Assembly (NCBI RefSeq): GCF_001026905.1
Contig: NZ_LAQL01000002.1
Span: 124,001-188,000 of the forward strand
Length of the DNA stretch: 64,000 nt
Origin: Kiloniella spongiae
GTDB lineage: Bacteria > Pseudomonadota > Alphaproteobacteria > Kiloniellales > Kiloniellaceae
Direction: 5' to 3'
Positions 25,753-37,603 of this stretch are shown here, one piece after another. Position 1 is the stretch's first letter, and every line of letters starts with the position of its first letter. Made by a program: the position numbers and the translations under genes. The notes beneath the pieces were generated by a model that worked only from the letters and a program-made list of their open reading frames with translations, had not been told where the DNA came from and searched no databases.

Positions 25753-25787
25753 AAAAAGCGCTTCCAATTTTGAAAGCGCTTTTTATT
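25753..25787 (-). terminator. Intrinsic terminator of purA (bidirectional form)
   Basis: An AAAAAGCGCTT...AAAGCGCTTTTTATT hairpin with A/T tracts on both sides, 28 bp past the purA stop and just outside the IS5 relic's inverted repeat. Confidence 0.85.
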
Positions 25788-25814
25788 ATTAAAAATCGTC
25801 TTTTCTAACAGATC

Positions 25815-28275
<2,461 letters not shown>

Positions 28276-28464
28276 GGTCTGCGTTCCGGGTCGTTTTTAA
28301 GCTCATACGATGCGAAAAAACCTGCCGTGACCGGAAAAGGTCTAACCTTGGGCTCTTTCGGTGATTGACTACAGGTTTTACCCTTCAAGAGCAACCTGAT
28401 TCCCTGATTCAAGGCTGAAAAATTACACTTTTCTGAAGGGAGAGCTAAAATATGTAGTGAATTC

Positions 28465-28499
28465 AAAAAGAAGGCTGCGAAAAATACTCACAGCCTTCT
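28465..28499 (-). terminator. Intrinsic terminator of serA
   Basis: On the minus strand the stem AGAAGGCTG / CAGCCTTCT is followed by a TTTTT run, about 50 bp downstream of the serA stop. The rest of the 275-bp serA-hisZ spacer shows no gene. Confidence 0.85.
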
Positions 28500-28550
28500 G
28501 TCGATAAAATCTGATGAAAGCATACTAGCCTTCATTAAAAAGAGCGCTCT

Positions 28551-30128
28551 CTAGAAATCAAGTTGTACAACCTGTTTTGTCTGCGGAAGCTGTTTAACTT
28601 TGTCCAGCTGTATAGCATCCAACGGGCTATCCAGTTCAATAAGAGCAATCGCATCTTGCCCCGGTGCTGTGCGGCCCAAATGGAAGGTCGCAATGTTCAC
28701 ACCTGCTTCGCCCAACTGCATGCCAAGAGCCCCTATATATCCCGGAGAATCTTCGTTGGTCAGATAAAGCATATGTTTGCCAAGCTCAGCCTCGATTTCG
28801 ATTCCTTTGATATTGACCAGTCGAGGACGCTTGCCACCAAAAAGAGTTCCGGCAACGGAACGTTCACCTTTTTCGGTTGTAACCGTCAAACGGATTAATG
28901 TCTGGAAGTCACAATCACGTTCGTGCTTGGCTTCGCTCACATCAATATTACGTTCCCGTGCAATCACAGGTGCACTTACAACGTTCACAGAATCCATAAT
29001 TGGGGCCAAAAGACTAGCAACAATCGTCTGCGTCAATGGACGACAATTAAGGGAAGCAACAGAACCTTCGTAATCGATCTTGATTGCCTTCAGGCCAGTG
29101 CGTGTAAGCTGACCAGCAAAGCTACCCAACTGTTGCGACAAAGCCATATAAGGTTCCAACTTGTTGAACTCTTCTGCAGTCAGAGACGGCATGTTCAACG
29201 CATTGGTCACAGCACCAGTCAGAAGATAATCTGAAAGTTGCTCGGCAACCTGCAAGGCAACGTTTTCCTGCGCCTCAGCAGTTGATGCTCCTAAATGAGG
29301 TGTCGCGACAAAGTTAGGTGCTCCGAACAAAACAGAATCTTTTGCCGGCTCAACTTCGAACACATCGCTAGCTGCACCAGCAACATGACCACTTTCTAAA
29401 GCAAATTTTAGATCTGCTTCAACAACAAGACCACCACGGGCACAGTTAATAATACGGACACCCTTTTTCGTTTTGGCCAGCGCCTTGGCATCAATAATCC
29501 CTTTGGTCTGATCAGTCAGAGGAACATGCAATGTGATAAAATCTGCCCGCGCTAGCAATTCATCCAGTTCAACCTTTTCAACGCCCAAATCTTTAGCGCG
29601 TTCGGGGGACAGGAAGGGATCAAAAGAAATTACTTTCATCTTCAGTCCCTGTGCACGATCCACAACAATAGAGCCGATGTTGCCGCAGCCAATCACACCC
29701 AAGGTTTTCGCCGTAAGTTCAGATCCCATAAAACGAGATTTTTCCCACTTACCAGCCTGAGTTGATTCGTTTGCTTCGGGAATTTGTCGCGCAGTTGCAA
29801 ACATCATCGCGATTGCGTGCTCTGCAGTGGTAATAGAATTACCATGTGGTGTGTTCATAACGACAACACCTTTGCCGGATGCTGCGTCTATATTCACATT
29901 ATCAACGCCGATACCGGCGCGACCAACAACTTTCAGCTTCGTCGCAGCTTCCAACACCTGTGGTGTTACTTTCGTTGCAGACCGGATCGCCAGACCGTCA
30001 TAGTCACCGATAATGGCGATCAATTCTTCTTCGGAAAGACCGACTTTGGTATCCACCTTGACACCACGATCACGAAAAATATCCGCTGCTTTCGGACTTA
30101 ACTTATCACTTATGAGTACTTTTACCAT
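28551..30128 (-). CDS. serA: D-3-phosphoglycerate dehydrogenase
   Basis: 525 residues, the long SerA type with an intervening domain and a C-terminal ACT domain. NAD-binding Rossmann motif GVIGCGNIGSIV, catalytic region INCARGGLVVEADL (Arg), and the His in TPHLGASTAEAQENVA are all present. The ACT-like tail TNEDSPGYIGALGMQLGEAGVNIATFHLGR suggests feedback control by L-serine. First step of serine synthesis, directly downstream (12 bp) of serC, so serC-serA is an operon. Confidence 0.97.
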   Translation of the reverse strand: MVKVLISDKLSPKAADIFRDRGVKVDTKVGLSEEELIAIIGDYDGLAIRSATKVTPQVLEAATKLKVVGRAGIGVDNVNIDAASGKGVVVMNTPHGNSITTAEHAIAMMFATARQIPEANESTQAGKWEKSRFMGSELTAKTLGVIGCGNIGSIVVDRAQGLKMKVISFDPFLSPERAKDLGVEKVELDELLARADFITLHVPLTDQTKGIIDAKALAKTKKGVRIINCARGGLVVEADLKFALESGHVAGAASDVFEVEPAKDSVLFGAPNFVATPHLGASTAEAQENVALQVAEQLSDYLLTGAVTNALNMPSLTAEEFNKLEPYMALSQQLGSFAGQLTRTGLKAIKIDYEGSVASLNCRPLTQTIVASLLAPIMDSVNVVSAPVIARERNIDVSEAKHERDCDFQTLIRLTVTTEKGERSVAGTLFGGKRPRLVNIKGIEIEAELGKHMLYLTNEDSPGYIGALGMQLGEAGVNIATFHLGRTAPGQDAIALIELDSPLDAIQLDKVKQLPQTKQVVQLDF

Positions 30129-30140
30129 TTTTCCAACACT

Positions 30141-31301
30141 CTATTTGAATTCTGTACGTACTTGTTCTATCGCCCAGTCCAACCAGGGCAAAAGAAGCTC
30201 GATGTCTGAGGTTTCAACTGTGGCCCCGCCCCAAATACGTAATCCCGCAGGTGCATCGCGATAAGCACCAATATCAAGCGCGGCATTTTCGTCTTCCAAC
30301 AACGCAGCAAGTCTTTTTGCAGCTTTAGCCTGCGCATCATCGGAAAGAGCTGTGAACCAGTCTGCTGTTACTTTCAAACAAACGGATGTTGTCGAGCTCG
30401 TTGATGCATCTTCTGCAAGAAAGGCAGCCCAATCACTTTTAGCCACCCAATCTGCAATTACAGAAAAGTTGGCATTACAACGCCCCACTAGCCCTTCCAA
30501 ACCGCCAACACTTTCAGCCCATTTAAGAGAATCCAGCGCATCTTCGACACAGAGCATCGAAGGCGTATTAATGGTGGCACCGGTAAAGATCGATTCGTTA
30601 AGTTTTCCGCCTTTTGTTAAGCGAAAAATTTTCGGCATTGGCCAAGCAGATTCATGGCTCTCCAAACGCTCGACGGCATGTGGACTTAGCGCAATCATAC
30701 CGTGGGCACCTTCGCCCCCCAGCACCTTTTGCCAGGACCACGTTGTGACATCCAGCTTATGCCAAGGTAACCGCATCGCAAACGCGGCTGATGTTGCATC
30801 GCAAATAGAAAGTCCCGCACGATCAGAACTGATCCACTCTCCATTAGGCACACGAACACCAGAGGTCGTACCGTTCCAGGTAAAGACCACGTCACGATCC
30901 CAGGAAACCTTTGATAAATCAGGTAGTTTCCCGTAATCAGCTTCAAAAGTACGTACGTCATCGAGTTTCAGTTGTTTGATCACATCTGTAACCCAACCTT
31001 TACCGAAACTCTCCCACGACAGCATATCAACACCCCGCGGCCCAAGAAGAGACCACAACGCCATTTCTACGGCGCCAGTGTCAGAAGCTGGGACGATTCC
31101 GACACGATAATCTTCGGGGATACCAAGGATTTTGCGAGACAGTTCAATCACTTCCGCGAGTTTAGCTTTTCCGCCTTTTGCGCGATGAGATCGACCATGC
31201 CAGCAAGAGCCTAGTGAATCCAGAGACCAGCCAGGGCGCTTCGAACAAGGCCCGGAAGAGAATCTTGGATTTAAGGGACGTTCACTAGGTTTTTCTTTCA
31301 T
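30141..31301 (-). CDS. serC: Phosphoserine aminotransferase, alphaproteobacterial type
   Basis: 386 residues from the ATG at 31301, which has GGAG upstream; an in-frame ATG at 31352 would place the start within the palindrome. Family pattern of the alphaproteobacterial Ser[31 protein letters not shown], and the PLP lysine in [13 protein letters not shown]. It converts 3-phosphohydroxypyruvate with glutamate to phosphoserine. First gene of serC-serA, with a 16-bp perfect palindrome about 50 bp upstream that could serve regulation. Confidence 0.95.
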   Translation of the reverse strand: MKEKPSERPLNPRFSSGPCSKRPGWSLDSLGSCWHGRSHRAKGGKAKLAEVIELSRKILGIPEDYRVGIVPASDTGAVEMALWSLLGPRGVDMLSWESFGKGWVTDVIKQLKLDDVRTFEADYGKLPDLSKVSWDRDVVFTWNGTTSGVRVPNGEWISSDRAGLSICDATSAAFAMRLPWHKLDVTTWSWQKVLGGEGAHGMIALSPHAVERLESHESAWPMPKIFRLTKGGKLNESIFTGATINTPSMLCVEDALDSLKWAESVGGLEGLVGRCNANFSVIADWVAKSDWAAFLAEDASTSSTTSVCLKVTADWFTALSDDAQAKAAKRLAALLEDENAALDIGAYRDAPAGLRIWGGATVETSDIELLLPWLDWAIEQVRTEFK

Positions 31302-31350
31302 TGGACATTTAACTCCAGTATGGCAGTTTTTTGACTGCACGACACAAACC

Positions 31351-31366
31351 ACCCTGAATTCAGGGT
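31351..31366. promoter_or_regulatory. 16-bp perfect palindrome in the serC/SLC13 divergent spacer
   Basis: ACCCTGAATTCAGGGT is fully self-complementary. It lies between the divergent starts of serC and the SLC13-like carrier gene, 50 bp from serC. No known operator was recognised; a dimeric regulator site or simple chance are both possible. Confidence 0.35.
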
Positions 31367-31563
31367 CGCAAACCGACTTTTTCAGGTCGCGGACGCATCA
31401 TAAACATATTGCACCGCAAAATGCTCCCTTTTATTTGCCTGATTTTAACAGAAATGAAATTTTTGCATAAGCACAGCATTCTAGTCAGTGCTATTCCAGA
31501 ATATTTTCTATATACTTAGAGGAATTGACTTCGCAAAATTAGGTGAGCCAAAGCAGGGTGGGA

Positions 31564-33342
31564 ATGAATACCGATCAATTTATCGTTTTTGCCATTATAG
31601 GCCTCGCATTAATTTTATTTATATGGGGTCGCATAAGATATGATGTTGTCGCAATGATGGCGCTTATTGGATCAGTGATCCTTGGTGTCGTCCCCGCTGA
31701 CACTGCCTTTGAGGGTTTTGGTCATCCTGCGGTTATAACCGTTGCTGCCGTTTTGATTATCTCACAGGCTTTGCGTAACTCAGGTATCGTTGAGTTGGCG
31801 ACTCGTTTTTTAGAACCTGCTGCGGGACACCCCACACTTCACATTCTGGCCCTGACCGCTGTCGTTGCGGTTTGCTCTGCATTTATGAACAACGTAGGCG
31901 CGCTTGCCCTGATGCTGCCAATCGCTATTGGTAGTGCCTACAATAGCAAAAGACCCACAAGCGAAGTCCTTATGCCACTTAGTTTTGGCTCATTGCTTGG
32001 TGGTCTTACTACTCTTATAGGTACGCCACCAAACATTATTATCTCAAGCTTTCGGCAAGCTGAAACCGGGCAAAACTTTGCCATGTTCGACTTTTTACCT
32101 GTTGGACTTGGTGTCGCGTTAACAGGTATCCTTTTCATCTCTGTTGTTGGATGGCGTTTGTTGCCTAAACGGGCTGTAAACAACAGCGAGCATGAAAACC
32201 TTTTCCAGATTGAAGACTATATCGCCGAAGTTCGAATCCCGGAAAATTCTCCTTATGTCGGGCATCGTCTTGTTGATTTGGAAACATTAGCTCAGGGTAA
32301 CGTCGCTGTCGTTGCCTTGGTTCGCCGTGAAGACCGTATGCTGGCCCCATCTGGCTATATGCGCCTGAAAGCTGAAGACATTCTTACCCTAGAATCGGAT
32401 ACTGATACACTTCAACGGGTTGTTGATGAAGCCAATCTTGAGCTTGTTGGTTCTGCAGATGAAAGCTCTCAAGAGCTTCAGTCTGATCGTGTTGGTATAT
32501 TGGAAGCTGTGGTTACGCCTGGGTCAAGGCTTGAAGGCCGGACGGCACATAACATGCAGTTACACACACATCACGGAATCAATACCCTTGGCGTTGCCAG
32601 ACAGGGCCAACCCGTCAACGAACGGATTGGGCGGGTGCGTTTTATGCCGGGGGATGTGCTCCTCATCCAGGGTATCAGAGAAGAAATGCCAGAAACACTA
32701 GCATCTCTGGGGCTTTTGCCACTTGCGGAAAGAGAACTTTCTTTGACACCTAAACGCGGATCAATTATTGCTCCGCTTCTCTTTGCACTCGCAATTCTTC
32801 TGGTGGTTTTCGGCATTCTTCCACCACAGATTTCTTTTCTCGGTGCCGTCGGCACAATGGTTTTGCTTGGGGAACTTAACCTCAAGGAACTTTACGAATC
32901 TGTGGATTGGTCAATTATTGTGCTTTTGGCGGCAATGATTCCGGTAGGAATGGCCTTGGAAACAACCGGCGGTACGGCAATGATCGCTTACCCACTTGTA
33001 TCCTTGAGCGAACATTTTCCCGTCTGGGCCATAATGGGATTATTGATTTTCATAACCATGGTTTTATCAGACGTCATGAATAATGCCGCCACAGCTGTTC
33101 TTATGGCTCCTATTGGTATTTCCATTGCCAATAGTCTCGGCGTTAATATTGATACCTTCCTGATTGCAATTGCAATCGGCAGTTCATCAACTTACCTGAC
33201 CCCTATAGGACATCAATCCAATTTACTTGTTATGGGTCCCGGTGGATATAAATTTGGTGATTACTGGCGTATGGGACTGCCACTCGACATCATCATCCTC
33301 GTCGTGTCCGTGCCTCTTATTCTCTGGATATGGCCACTTTAA
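31564..33342 (+). CDS. SLC13/DASS-family carrier with two RCK-C domains
   Basis: 592 residues from the ATG at 31564 (AGGG just upstream); a GTG seven codons earlier is an alternative. Two membrane halves, each about five to six helices, flank two cytoplasmic RCK/TrkA-C domains (about residues 200-285 and 295-380). Family motifs: ALRNSGIVELATRFL, AFMNNVGALALMLPIA with the SGPPN-like LIGTPPNII, and the second repeat DVMNNAATAVLMAPI...TYLTPIGHQSNLLVMGPGGY. Members move divalent anions such as sulfate or dicarboxylates with Na+, or act like YfbS. Substrate unknown. Confidence 0.9.
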   Translation: MNTDQFIVFAIIGLALILFIWGRIRYDVVAMMALIGSVILGVVPADTAFEGFGHPAVITVAAVLIISQALRNSGIVELATRFLEPAAGHPTLHILALTAVVAVCSAFMNNVGALALMLPIAIGSAYNSKRPTSEVLMPLSFGSLLGGLTTLIGTPPNIIISSFRQAETGQNFAMFDFLPVGLGVALTGILFISVVGWRLLPKRAVNNSEHENLFQIEDYIAEVRIPENSPYVGHRLVDLETLAQGNVAVVALVRREDRMLAPSGYMRLKAEDILTLESDTDTLQRVVDEANLELVGSADESSQELQSDRVGILEAVVTPGSRLEGRTAHNMQLHTHHGINTLGVARQGQPVNERIGRVRFMPGDVLLIQGIREEMPETLASLGLLPLAERELSLTPKRGSIIAPLLFALAILLVVFGILPPQISFLGAVGTMVLLGELNLKELYESVDWSIIVLLAAMIPVGMALETTGGTAMIAYPLVSLSEHFPVWAIMGLLIFITMVLSDVMNNAATAVLMAPIGISIANSLGVNIDTFLIAIAIGSSSTYLTPIGHQSNLLVMGPGGYKFGDYWRMGLPLDIIILVVSVPLILWIWPL

Positions 33343-33345
33343 AAT

Positions 33346-33813
33346 TTAGAGAGTATAGGCCATTTTCAGGACATTACTGTCTTCATTAAAATCAGTCTCC
33401 CGAAAGCCCAAATTTTCGTACAACTTGATCGCATGATCCATTTGCCCACGGACCGTTTCGAGTAAAATTGTACGTGCCTTCTGGTCTTTGGCAAAGTGCA
33501 GAACCGTCGTAATCAAAGCTTGCCCGGTATTATGGCCACGCCCCAATGGTTCAATCCACAGGCGTTTCAACTCGCAGCATTCATCCTCTTTAAACTGAAC
33601 CCCGACAACACCAACGGCCTCACCATCAGACGATTTTACAAGCCATAAACGACCATAAGGAAGAACATAACGATTCTCGATTTCATCGAGTTCTCTCTCA
33701 AATCCTTCAAAACAGGGGCATGCCTGTGCCCACTTCTCATAATTTTTGAAAAGCTTCACAGCAGAGGAAAAATCCTCAGAAGAAGTCGCTGTTTCAATAT
33801 TCATCGTCATCAT
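33346..33813 (-). CDS. GNAT-family N-acetyltransferase
   Basis: 155 residues. GNAT features: beta-strands around LWLVKSSDGEAVGVVGVQF, the ELKRLWIEPLGRGHNTGQALI block (acetyl-CoA pyrophosphate-binding motif A, G-R-G-x-x-T-G), and IKLYENLGFRETDF. Last gene of decarboxylase-PhzF-GNAT, 24 bp after PhzF. The acceptor is unknown; a product amine of the neighbouring decarboxylase is a natural guess. The ATG has three in-frame alternatives within the first four codons. Confidence 0.85.
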   Translation of the reverse strand: MMTMNIETATSSEDFSSAVKLFKNYEKWAQACPCFEGFERELDEIENRYVLPYGRLWLVKSSDGEAVGVVGVQFKEDECCELKRLWIEPLGRGHNTGQALITTVLHFAKDQKARTILLETVRGQMDHAIKLYENLGFRETDFNEDSNVLKMAYTL

Positions 33814-33837
33814 CTCTTTATGTGTACGCTCGATGCA

Positions 33838-34620
33838 CTATAGATAAATTCTTCCCTTAAGATAAAGCACTGCCGTACCAGTTAAAAGAATTCGATCTCC
33901 CCTATCTTCTAGTTCAAGCACACCCCCTCGTTTAGATACCTGCTTTGCAATCATCTTTGTCTTGCCCAACTGTTCTTTCCAATAAGGCGCACAAACAACA
34001 TGTGCAGACCCCGTCACAGGATCTTCTGGAATACCGCAATGCGGCCCAAAATATCTGGCAACATAATCATAATCACGGCTGGTTGAAGTAATAATCAAGC
34101 CATCCCCTGGCAACACCGCAACCTTGTCAAAATCCGGTTCAATGGCAAGTACGCTTGCTTCATCCTCAAGTACAGCCATAAGTTTGCTTGATTTATAGGT
34201 TGCCAGTGGGCGTACTCCGATAGCCTCCTCAACCATGCACACGCCATCAAAAGGTGAAGGCGGCCGAGCCGGGAAATCAAGCGTATATCGCCCATCACCG
34301 CACATCACCTTTAGCACGCCACTTTTAGATTCAAACAAAATCTCTTTTGCTGCTTTATCCAACTCTGTCGCAATTACGTGGGCTGTTGCCAAGGTCGCAT
34401 GACCGCACAAATCCACCTCTGTCGTTGGGGTAAACCACCGCAAATGATATCCTTGTCGTGCCGGCACAAAAAAGGCCGTTTCAGAAAGATTGTTTTCTGC
34501 AGCGATTTTATACAGCAAGTCATCCGGTAGCCACTCGGCCAAAGGACATACTGCTGCCGGGTTTCCATTAAAAACCTCATCGGTAAATGCATCGACTTGG
34601 TATAAAGGAATTTCCATCAT
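33838..34620 (-). CDS. PhzF-family isomerase-like protein
   Basis: 260 residues, slightly short for PhzF (about 275-290). N-terminal YQVDAFTDEVFNGNPAAVC and NLSETAFFV, where the Glu corresponds to the catalytic acid of PhzF/diaminopimelate-epimerase-like folds. The second half has HCGIPEDPVTGSAHVVCAPYW, the mirror repeat of the fold. PhzF isomerises trans-2,3-dihydro-3-hydroxyanthranilate in phenazine synthesis, but most homologues act on other small molecules and no phenazine genes are here. It is translated 16 bp after the decarboxylase. Confidence 0.88.
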   Translation of the reverse strand: MMEIPLYQVDAFTDEVFNGNPAAVCPLAEWLPDDLLYKIAAENNLSETAFFVPARQGYHLRWFTPTTEVDLCGHATLATAHVIATELDKAAKEILFESKSGVLKVMCGDGRYTLDFPARPPSPFDGVCMVEEAIGVRPLATYKSSKLMAVLEDEASVLAIEPDFDKVAVLPGDGLIITSTSRDYDYVARYFGPHCGIPEDPVTGSAHVVCAPYWKEQLGKTKMIAKQVSKRGGVLELEDRGDRILLTGTAVLYLKGRIYL

Positions 34621-34636
34621 AACACGGATTTCTTTT

Positions 34637-35995
34637 CTATTTTTGTGCCTCGATTTTTCTCATGGCATCTTCAATTGCTTTCAATGATAGATCAATATCT
34701 TGGTGTGTTATTTTCCAGGAAGAAACTGAGAGCCTAAAAGCATTGTGTCCTTTCCAGATCGTTGGGCCAAACCAACAAGTGCCTTCTTGTTGAACGCCTT
34801 GAATTAATGCTTCTGTTCTCTCAGCACTATCCCAAGACACCACGATTTGATTAAGAACAACATCATTCAAAATGTTTAATCCTAAAGCTTCCAATCCTTT
34901 GGCAAAATATTCAGCCAACTCACAACATCCAGAAATCAAATCATCGACACCATCACGACCAAGAAACTTAAGCGCAGCCCATATATCAATCCCGCGGGCA
35001 CGTTTGGAAAACTCCGGAATGTAACTCTGAGATGCCCCCTCTCGACCTTTTAAATAAGCAGCAGATACAGACATTGCACCATAAAGAGCCTCATCATCGC
35101 GGCACACGACCACCCCACCGTCATAGGGCGTATTCAACCATTTATGCCCATCTGTGGCCCAGGAATCAGCCTTCTCCATCCCTTGAGCTAAATAAGCTTT
35201 AGACGACGACGATCGCGCCCAAAGGCCAAACGCACCATCGACATGCACCCAGGCACCAACAGCTTGTGCACGGTCACAAATCTCACTGATGGGATCGAAA
35301 GCACCGCTGTTCACGTTCCCTGCCTGCGTACAAACAATCGTTTGATCATTCAATTCGGGCAATTTACCAACATCCATCGCTCCATTTGCATCCGTTGGAA
35401 TTTTTATAACTCTGCTTTTTCCAAGGCCGAGCATGGACAGTGCTTTCAAGACGGTTACATGTACTTCATCACTCACGATGACTTTGATCTCGGGTGCACC
35501 AAACAGGCCATCTTCTTCAACATTCCAGCCTTGCTTTTTCAAAATTTTATGACGCGCCGCTGCCAGAGCTGTGAAAGTGGCCATTGTCGCCCCGGTTACA
35601 AAACCAACAGCAGCTTGTCGCGGCAAATCCAACACGTCTAAAAGCCACTGCGATGTTACCTTTTCAATTTTATCTGCAACTGGTGACGTGACAGACGAAG
35701 ACGCAACCTGATCCCAAGCTGTGGCCATCCAGTTCGCGCCGACTGTAACAGGCAAGCTGCCCCCGACAACAAAACCAAAATAACGACTTCCTGCTGACGC
35801 AACCGTCGCGGACGCCCCTAACTCGTCCAGTTGTCCCAGGATATCCTGGGCATTCTGACCTGTTTCAGGAAATGGTTCTTCAAATCCAGTGAGAGCCGTA
35901 AGCTCAGAGGCTGCAGGAAAGACCCTTTGGCGATCAACTCCTGAAAGATATCTTTCGCTTCTCTCATAAGCATCACGTAACAATTCATTCGACAT
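34637..35995 (-). CDS. Group II PLP-dependent amino-acid decarboxylase
   Basis: 452 residues of the aromatic-L-amino-acid/glutamate decarboxylase group. PLP-binding lysine K285 in DSWATDGHKWLNTPYDGG; substrate-facing region HVDGAFGLWARSSSS preceded by AGNVNSGAFDPI; N-terminal SGSRYFGFVVGGSLP-like glycine block. AAGG lies 8 nt before the ATG. It heads the minus-strand operon decarboxylase-PhzF-GNAT and faces a divergent MocR regulator 157 bp away, the usual arrangement for PLP-dependent pathways under MocR control. The substrate amino acid is not evident. Confidence 0.88.
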   Translation of the reverse strand: MSNELLRDAYERSERYLSGVDRQRVFPAASELTALTGFEEPFPETGQNAQDILGQLDELGASATVASAGSRYFGFVVGGSLPVTVGANWMATAWDQVASSSVTSPVADKIEKVTSQWLLDVLDLPRQAAVGFVTGATMATFTALAAARHKILKKQGWNVEEDGLFGAPEIKVIVSDEVHVTVLKALSMLGLGKSRVIKIPTDANGAMDVGKLPELNDQTIVCTQAGNVNSGAFDPISEICDRAQAVGAWVHVDGAFGLWARSSSSKAYLAQGMEKADSWATDGHKWLNTPYDGGVVVCRDDEALYGAMSVSAAYLKGREGASQSYIPEFSKRARGIDIWAALKFLGRDGVDDLISGCCELAEYFAKGLEALGLNILNDVVLNQIVVSWDSAERTEALIQGVQQEGTCWFGPTIWKGHNAFRLSVSSWKITHQDIDLSLKAIEDAMRKIEAQK

Positions 35996-36099
35996 TGTAC
36001 TGACCTTTTCCCCTGAACATGCTGGCGAACTATCACCTAAGCACTTGAAATCAAATAATTACACTCAAATCAAAAGAAACAATTCTTTAAATCCACATG

Positions 36100-36159
36100 A
36101 TTGTCACAGTTAAAACTTGATTCATAAGGGGGTCAATGATTACATTGTCACCATGACAA
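36100..36159. promoter_or_regulatory. ATTGTCAC repeats and dyad at the MocR start
   Basis: ATTGTCAC occurs at 36100-36107 and again at 36144-36151 in the same orientation. The second copy is half of the perfect dyad TTGTCA-CCA-TGACAA at 36145-36159, which covers the regulator's ATG. It is a candidate autoregulatory and operon operator; MocR proteins often bind repeated half-sites of this kind. Confidence 0.4.
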
Positions 36160-37547
36160 ATTGGCTTCCAAAAGTAAAATTCGGGGCAGGTCCTCGCTAT
36201 ATGGCAATCGCTGACGCCCTTTCCGAAGATATTCGAAATGGCTTTCTGCAACAGGGTGATCGTCTTCCGACACACCGTGATCTTTCATGGCATCTTGGCG
36301 TCACGGTTGGTACGGTCAGCCGCGCCTATGCCGAGGCAGAACGCCGGGGACTTACATTTGGCGAAGTCGGCCGCGGTACTTTTGTTCATGGTCCGTCCGC
36401 AGCCGAACGCCACATGCTAAATCAAACCAGATTTAAAGATCACAACCTGATCCAGATGGATTTTGCCTATCCGCCACCAGGTGACGTTGAAGAAAAAGAG
36501 ATGACATCAACTCTTCAAAGCATCGCTACAGACCCAGAAGTATCCACTCTTCTAAGCTATCAACCTCACTCCGGACTGCCCCATCATCGTGAAGCCGGGG
36601 CCAAATGGTTTGATATGAACGGCTTAACCGTCGAACCGGATAATGTTATTCTCACAGCGGGTGCCCACCATGCCATAGCTGTAACCATGGCAGCATTGGC
36701 ACGTCCAGGGGATCGTGTTCTGTGTGAAGAGATGACCTATCCCGGTATACAGTCCGTATGCAGAATGCTTGGTCTGCGTCTTGACGGTCTTGAAATGGAT
36801 GCCCATGGCATTTTGCCAGAGGCCTTTGAAGAATCCTGTAAAGCAGGTGATGTGAAATTTTTATACTGTGTCCCCAATTTCCAGAACCCGACGACGCGCC
36901 TGCTTCCTATGGATCGACGGCAAGCCGTTGCAGACATTGCTCGCCGCCACAGAGTATCAATTATTGAAGATGACGTCTTTGGACTTGTCGCGGAAAATGC
37001 ACTCCCACCCATTACCAATCTGGCACCAGAACGTTGCTACTACATCAGCTCATTAGCAAAAACCATTGCACCGGGCTTACGTGTTGGCTATCTGACAGGG
37101 CCTCAACACAGCATTGCCAGTTTGATCGCCGCCGTACGTGCCACATGTTGGATGGCTTCGCCTATCACAGCAGAAATTGCTACCCGATGGATTATGAGTG
37201 GCTCTGCCGATAAGATCTTGGAGGGCAGAAAGAAAAGCGCACGTCGCCGTGTAGAAATAACCAGAAAGATCTTTGCCGACTACGAAATGGAAAGCGAAAC
37301 ATTGGGGATCTATGTCTGGCTCTACCTACCAGCACCATGGAGATCCAGTCAATTCACCCATGCCGCAAACAGGGCTGGTGTCACTATTTCTGCCTCGGAA
37401 GCTTTCATTGTGGGCCGAAAAGCCCCCCCCCATGCCGTAAGAATATGCTTAGGACAACCGGATTCAGAAGAGAAACTAATCAGAGGTTTGGAAATTCTTG
37501 TAGAAATTCTTCAAAAAGGGCCTGATGTTGGCACATCTGTGTTTTAG
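36153..37547 (+). CDS. MocR-family (GntR-aminotransferase fusion) regulator
   Basis: 464 residues from the ATG at 36153; a TTG at 36117 is an alternative. N-terminal GntR winged HTH (about 15-70: ALSEDIRNGFLQQGDRLPTHRDLSWHLGVTVGTVSRAYAEA). The rest is a fold-type I aminotransferase-like sensor domain with ILTAGAHHAI, IIEDDVFG and the PLP lysine in YISSLAKTIAPGLRVGYL. MocR proteins usually activate a neighbouring PLP-linked operon and repress themselves, so the divergent decarboxylase operon is the expected target. It converges with glmM. Confidence 0.92.
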   Translation: MTNWLPKVKFGAGPRYMAIADALSEDIRNGFLQQGDRLPTHRDLSWHLGVTVGTVSRAYAEAERRGLTFGEVGRGTFVHGPSAAERHMLNQTRFKDHNLIQMDFAYPPPGDVEEKEMTSTLQSIATDPEVSTLLSYQPHSGLPHHREAGAKWFDMNGLTVEPDNVILTAGAHHAIAVTMAALARPGDRVLCEEMTYPGIQSVCRMLGLRLDGLEMDAHGILPEAFEESCKAGDVKFLYCVPNFQNPTTRLLPMDRRQAVADIARRHRVSIIEDDVFGLVAENALPPITNLAPERCYYISSLAKTIAPGLRVGYLTGPQHSIASLIAAVRATCWMASPITAEIATRWIMSGSADKILEGRKKSARRRVEITRKIFADYEMESETLGIYVWLYLPAPWRSSQFTHAANRAGVTISASEAFIVGRKAPPHAVRICLGQPDSEEKLIRGLEILVEILQKGPDVGTSVF

Positions 37548-37603
37548 GTAAGCAACAAAGACTACCTACCTAAAACATTGGCGTTACATAATATTAGAGC
37601 AAC

